This document shows, one piece after another, positions 59,701 through 64,000 of a stretch of DNA of 64,000 nt. How positions within the stretch are numbered: position 1 is the first letter of the stretch; each line of letters opens with the position of its first letter. Under the pieces are notes generated by a model. It had not been told where the DNA came from. It made no database searches and was given only the letters and a program-made list of their open reading frames with translations. The DNA comes from Symsagittifera roscoffensis. Lineage: Eukaryota > Xenacoelomorpha > Acoela > Convolutidae. The DNA lies in assembly GCF_963678635.1 (NCBI RefSeq), contig NW_026971149.1, positions 434,001 through 498,000 on the forward strand. Direction: 5' to 3'. A program made the position numbers and the translations under genes.

Positions 59701-60334
59701 ATGAAGCTAAAATGGCAGACGTATGAACAAACAACCATCGAGTCGTTTCATATTCTTATTCTGATCACCTTTGTTATCTGTCTACGTGAAAAATGATATT
59801 ATCCCCTAACAATATTGTAAAGAAAAAAAAACCAGGAGATTTGGAGATAAATTTTACGTTTGTTCACAATTTGCACATTTCGTTTCAGTCAGATGTCTCA
59901 CCGGCACCACAGAAGCACAGGGGGAAGGGGCGGTGATGGGGGTTCGAGGGGGGAGGAGTACTACAGCTACTATGGGGGGTTCGATGAGGAGCACCAGTTC
60001 CTGACCCCCAACAGCAGACTCTACTACGGGGGCAGCCAGGTACACACACTCTCCCTGTTTAGGTTACAAACACCAGACAGTTTAAGCTCAACAAACAATC
60101 TCCCCACATGCGACTTGTACGACTAGCAATTTTTCTACGGAAGATACGACATTCAGACACCATAGCACTGCCATTAAAACAAATCCCCGTTTGAGGGTTT
60201 GGTTTTCGCTGAAACGGACGACCCAGAAACCTCGACAGACCCAGTTACTACACATGGGGTACCCTTCTAACCAGAGGCACCCAGAGAAGAGGAGGCTGCA
60301 GGATGGGTGGGACTTGGAGAGACAAAGAGTGTAA
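53735..60334 (+). CDS. Unidentified host gene, four exons, Cys- and Tyr/Gly-rich (about 192 aa)
   Basis: Exons 53735-53896, 59397-59554, 59889-60039 and 60227-60334 join in consistent phases (0, then 2, then 0) with GT-AG borders: donors GTACAT, GTGAGG, GTACAC; acceptors CTGCAG, GTTTCAG, ACCCAG. The product has Cys-rich stretches (VACFCFTCLLKRAMM, then REDYCRCCKC), a Gln/Pro/His segment (PTNPQHPQHS), a Gly/Tyr/Arg-rich part (STGGRGGDGGSRG, EEYYSYYGGFDEEHQ) and a basic C-terminus ending LERQRV. Clustered Cys next to basic residues suggests a palmitoylated or metal-binding cytoplasmic tail, so more 5' exons encoding membrane or extracellular parts may exist. The frame is also open upstream of the ATG (REAKRRRR). 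AATAAA follows at 60385-60390. I do not recognise the family. Confidence 0.55.
53905..53945. repeat. ATTAC pentanucleotide microsatellite
   Basis: About eight ATTAC units directly after the exon donor of the host gene. Confidence 0.95.
55787..57147. repeat. Recent 672-bp tandem duplication
   Basis: 55787-56458 is repeated at 56474-57147 with only a few differences (for example one extra AA in a poly-A run and a C-to-A change). A 15-base spacer containing GAGTTGTAATAT separates them; GGAGTTGTA is complementary to the ACTCCTAC near the unit end. The unit is AT-rich, non-coding and partly derived from the GTTCCGACTTTC repeat family. Confidence 0.9.
59121..59176. repeat. 56-bp mini-palindrome with CAGGGGCGGATTGAGGA ends
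   Basis: CAGGGGCGGATTGAGGA at the left and TCCTCAATTCCCCCTG at the right are near inverted repeats. The ends match the CAGGGGCGGAT MITE family, so this may be an extreme internal deletion derivative. No target duplication is visible. Confidence 0.55.
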
Positions 60335-60384
60335 GACTAAAGAAGGACTAGTACAGCATGAAAGGCGAATACATAAAGAGAACA

Positions 60385-60390
60385 AATAAA
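60385..60390 (+). promoter_or_regulatory. Poly(A) signal of the plus-strand host gene
   Basis: Exact AATAAA 51 bases after the stop codon at 60332-60334. Confidence 0.6.
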
Positions 60391-61423
60391 GAAACTCGAG
60401 AGCATTGAATGTGGGGGTTTTCCGGGTGAAACATAATTTAAGGAATCACAGCAAGAGTATTAGGGGAGGGCACGGGTACCACGTGAGCCTTCGTCTGACC
60501 GAGGCTGTTTAGATGTTAACCTCGTTCTTGTTTTAAATAGTCAGCCTAATAGAATTGTGTACTTCGACAAGAAGCTTTGTCAACTTCCAATCCAAACTCA
60601 GGGTTGGAAAAAAATCCGATTTATTTTTAAAAAATCAATTTAATCGGATTATTTTGATTATTACCAAGATTTTTTTGATTATTGTGATTTGGCTTTTAAT
60701 CAACGAGAGAAGCGACACAAAATCAATTTCTAACAGAGAAAAGCATACATGAAATTCTAATTCATGATGATCACTGGATCTGAAAACAATTGGCACAATT
60801 ATCAAAGCCAAAATAGCGGCTTAAACGTTTTGGCGGGAAATTTTGCGACTAAGCAAGAACACACACGTGGCCTCTATTTGAACAAAGCCTTTGATATACC
60901 GCCTCTTCATTTTAATCGTGATGTTTTTGCTATTTTAATCGTGATTATTATCTTGATCATAATCAATTGATTATAATTATGCCAACCCTGTCCAAACTAA
61001 ACTGTCCGATCTTTCCATCAATCCATTGATCCTTTGTCCGATCTTTAGATTTTTAAAAACTGTCCGATCAATCCAATTGAATCTTTGGTCAATCTTTGAT
61101 CAAATTTGGGGTCAAAACTTTAACTTGCCCTGCTCTTCTAAGAAGTTAATCTTAATACTACAGAACTTCTAGGTGAAACAGCTTAAAAGAAAGATTTTCT
61201 TGATAATTAATTTAAAAAAAAAACAAACATCTAGGCAACAAAAATGAAAAACAAGATCTTTTGATGATTCAATTTTTTTTCATGATCCACATTTTGAAAT
61301 GGGCACTTCCGTTTAGTTACGTAAGTGCACAAGCTGGATAGGGCCATACCAGTGTTATAAAAATGCATATATATCAGCAATGAAGTCATAAATCAGCATT
61401 AAATGCATCGTCGTAAAATTGAT
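60391..61423. other. Intergenic AT-rich DNA
   Basis: No gene is seen. Repeated CAATC/GATCTTT words with TGTCCGATC lie near 61005-61100. Confidence 0.5.
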
Positions 61424-62007
61424 TTATCTTAGCCGTCCATCCTCTACAATAGCGCTTATGGAGTTGTCGATAATTTGAACTTTACGCAGCGCTCTGCACC
61501 CCCTTGTACAAAGTATAGAGCTCCTCAGGAGCGCGAAGCTTATTTTAGTTCTTATGTAGTTTATAGATTCTGAATAACTTTCTTGTCTTTTTTCACTTAG
61601 TTTTTCGGCTAATCGCTGCATCGTCCGCGTCCACCACCGGTGCATCCGAAAATTGGCGGGCAGAAGCTACTCTGCTCTACGTTTAAAATTCTTCGCTGAT
61701 ATTTGGAGTTCTTCAGCGTTTCGTGATATTTGTATGCGTCTTTATGCAGTTTCCGCGATGTTTTGGCATGGGGGTTGAAAATTTTCACATCAAAGAAAGC
61801 GCGGCTGAATCGTGAACATCAGAGTCCGTTTGCCTTAATGTCAACTCGTGCCTCACCTTCAGTTGTAGTTGAATTGTTGACAAAGCTTTCCACTTGCAAC
61901 GGCTGAAGTTTCGGCTCAATCTCGACGTCATGGCAAACCTCGTTCATGAGGTTGGCGAATGTGTCTCTAATTTCATTATGTCTTATGTGTGTAACCACCC
62001 TTTGCAC
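61424..62007 (-). pseudogene. Decayed C-terminal fragment of a retroelement protein
   Basis: Two minus-strand frames, 62007-61819 and 61645-61424, carry sequence I associate with the C-terminal part of retroelement proteins widespread in marine invertebrates. The first has RHNEIRDTFANLMNEVCHDVEIEP and LQPLQ, the second RLAEKLSEKRQESYS and IRTKISFALLRSSILCTRG. They lie in different frames with a gap between, so the copy is broken. No reverse transcriptase part remains in the window. Confidence 0.5.
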
Positions 62008-63042
62008 AGTGTAGCGCTTGTGTCAAGTTAAAATTAGCACCACATGCACATTTGAGTAGGGTTTTGGTCGGTTCCCATCCGTATCTTAAGTAAATACCAT
62101 ATCTGAATTCTGATTTATTCAGGTTGAAATTGTATCTGCTCAGTGGTAAATTTTTAAGTTACTAACTTATTAAAAGCTTCAGATGAAATGACGCAAACCT
62201 GAAAGATAACAGTCACGAGATGACGACGCAATAGCAACTCGACAACTCGGTCATTAAACTCAGGACGCGATCAACGCAACCACAGGCAACACTTGGTGAC
62301 AGTCCTGTGCTAACTCCCTGTCGTTTGCGTCCGCAGGAGAGTAGATGTGACAAAGATGACGTCAGAAACCGCCCAGTCGGCCAAACAAAAACCTTGTATG
62401 AACAATGACTACTATCCAACAGTGCCGCAGTTGATGGCAATGCAACATCAGCTTACTTCATTCCTTGCAAGTATCACTAAATGAAATGTCATTTGCTTAT
62501 TTTGAAAGAGCTTGACGCAGCCAAATTTTCTCAACCAACGCAATTCTCAAAATTAGAAGAGAAACAACGCAATTCTGACCTAAATGCCTTTAGAATTGAG
62601 GGACTTTCAGAGACCACTGGCAGAGTAGACTAGCAAAAAGAGGCTGATAAAAATGAGGTGGTGAAAGTTACGAGGTACCTGGGAGCTGATTGCAATTAAA
62701 AGAAAGTTTTCGACTTGGAAAACATAAAGAAGGGTACACACACGACTTGTTCTTGTATCAGCTGCGAACACATGGACTCAAGACTAATATCAAAAATGCA
62801 GTTGTATGAAAAGCATCTATTTTTCAGTGCAGACCTCTCAACAGATGAACTGAAAACTGAAAGGTTTGCATTGGCTAAACGACGCAAGCTGATTAATGAA
62901 GGTACGTCACCCAGACACTTGCGAATACGGCATCAAAAACTACTTCCGAAAAAACACAAGGATTGGACAAACATAAACAGTCAATGACTAACAAAAGTGA
63001 AGTCACCAATGTACATGTTCATAAACATCAGGTCTCTCAAAA
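62008..63042. other. Region with no supported gene
   Basis: A plus-strand ATG-less frame at 62715-62987 (Cys-His start CSCISCEH, then basic) and a GC-richer patch at 62200-62440 are noted, but neither has splice or homology support that I can defend. They may be remnants of the retroelement fragment next door. Confidence 0.4.
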
Positions 63043-63481
63043 ATTTTATCAACACAAAACTCATATTGTGAAACTAAACTGAGACGACGGTTGCCTACAA
63101 AATACTCGCTGTGGTGTAAACTATCTTGTCTTAAAATTATCAGTAAAATACAACCGATAAAGCAATCTTTCTAATTAATAATTTTAAAAATCTTTTGGTA
63201 ATTGACTTTAAAAACAAAGGTCTTCTAGGTAAATAAAATTTAGAATAAAGATTTTCTACCTGCTTAATTTTAAAAAAGAAAATAATTGAGATGAAAATCA
63301 TGATCTTCTAAACAATAAAAGTTATAAATGAAGACCTTCTAGGTAGTGTAAACTATCTTTGCTTTATCGGTTGTATTTTACTGATAATTTTAAGACAAGA
63401 TAGTTTACTTTACAGTGAGTATTTTGTAGGCAACCGTTGTCTAAGTTTAGTTTCACAATATGAGTTTTGTGTTGATAAAAT
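63043..63481. repeat. Inverted repeat with 123-bp arms
   Basis: 63043-63165 and 63359-63481 are near-perfect reverse complements (arm ends ATTTTATCAACACAAAAC and TTGCTTTATCGG). The 193-bp spacer contains the first copy of a direct repeat (about 63237-63345) that recurs at about 63550-63664 outside the arms. It is non-coding and may be a MITE or a foldback rearrangement. Confidence 0.85.
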
Positions 63482-64000
63482 ACTGGAAAGAATATGATTT
63501 GAATCGGGTGAAATGGCAGCAAACAGTTTTTCATCTTCAGCAACAACTTGAAATTTAGAATAAAGATTTTCTACCTACTTAATTTTAAAAAAAATAATTA
63601 ACATGAAAATCATGATCTTCTAAGCAATAAAAGCTATAAATGAAGACCTTCTAGGCAATAAAATATGAAAATTAATATCTTCTTGTAATTAGATTTTAAA
63701 ACAAAAATGTTACGGGAGAGCAAATTTTACAAAGTAAGTCACAGTCAGACATCAGGAGAGACAGACAACATGGAAAGGCAACAAAGATGTCAGGCAACTG
63801 GAACAACTTTGAATGGCTGTAAACAAATGCAATCATGGTATTGAGTGCGTGGCTCATGAAAATACACACCCACTAATTAAAACACGTGCTACCTTTCAAG
63901 TCGGAATACATGAGAATAAAAACCCAAGACCGTTTAAAAAAAAACGACAGCAGCTTGTTATAAACTAGAGGAGGGTTAAACGAAAAAAAAAAAACAACAA
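63482..64000. other. AT-rich end of the window
   Basis: It contains the second copy of the ~110-bp direct repeat with AAGACCTTCTAGG (63550-63664). Nothing else is recognised. Confidence 0.5.

Noticed and set aside
62213..62440. 75-codon GC-richer frame as a host exon
   Set aside because: No clear splice signals or family features on either strand.

Overview
The window is animal nuclear DNA. It has GT-AG introns, a complete sideroflexin gene split over six exons, AT-rich non-coding DNA around GC-richer exons, hAT-like MITEs, satellites, and two very large LTR retroelements of the Ty3/gypsy kind that carry env-like genes. I cannot name the species. A marine or other non-model invertebrate fits the retroelement and MITE content best.

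Layout. (1) 1-1985 holds two exons of an unidentified minus-strand host gene (1595-1492 and 597-529) and an hAT-like MITE. (2) 1986-20896 is an 18.9-kb Ty3/gypsy-type retroelement on the plus strand. Its two 410-bp LTRs appear identical and it is bounded by the 4-bp target duplication CTGT, so it is young and probably intact. It encodes eight reading frames: a small basic ORF, a 2740-residue Gag-Pol, two tiny overlapping hydrophobic ORFs, a 378-codon frame with no ATG, an 872-residue Env-like glycoprotein and two accessory ORFs. A consensus intron starts 3 bases after the last stop codon. (3) 20901-27400 is intergenic: MITEs, a foldback repeat family, tandem repeats, a tRNA-derived SINE and one candidate host exon (24369-24241, minus). 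(4) 52414-27556 on the minus strand is a sideroflexin gene (319 residues, closest to the SFXN2 type). All six exons and their splice phases can be read.

(5) Inside the 18-kb first intron of sideroflexin, in the same orientation, lies a second LTR element (51099-35490, 395-bp terminal repeats about 99% identical). Its gag, pro and pol are readable but interrupted. A TARG1/OARD1-type macrodomain (ADP-ribose hydrolase fold) is fused downstream of the integrase. Its env is split by one frame exactly at a furin-like site and fusion peptide. Between pol and env are a nine-copy 170-bp satellite, a plus-strand (antisense) JmjC/cupin-like gene with its own 68-bp intron, a 48-bp minisatellite and an antisense gene for a membrane-anchored protein. 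This cargo-bearing element is the most unusual object in the window, followed by the many-ORF intact element at the left.

(6) 53.5-60.4 kb holds a plus-strand, four-exon host gene of unknown function with an hAT-like MITE immediately upstream of its probable start codon. The gene lies divergent to sideroflexin. (7) 60.4-64 kb has a decayed retroelement fragment (62007-61424, minus), a 123-bp-arm inverted repeat and AT-rich DNA. All functional statements rest on reading motifs by eye; no database search was possible.
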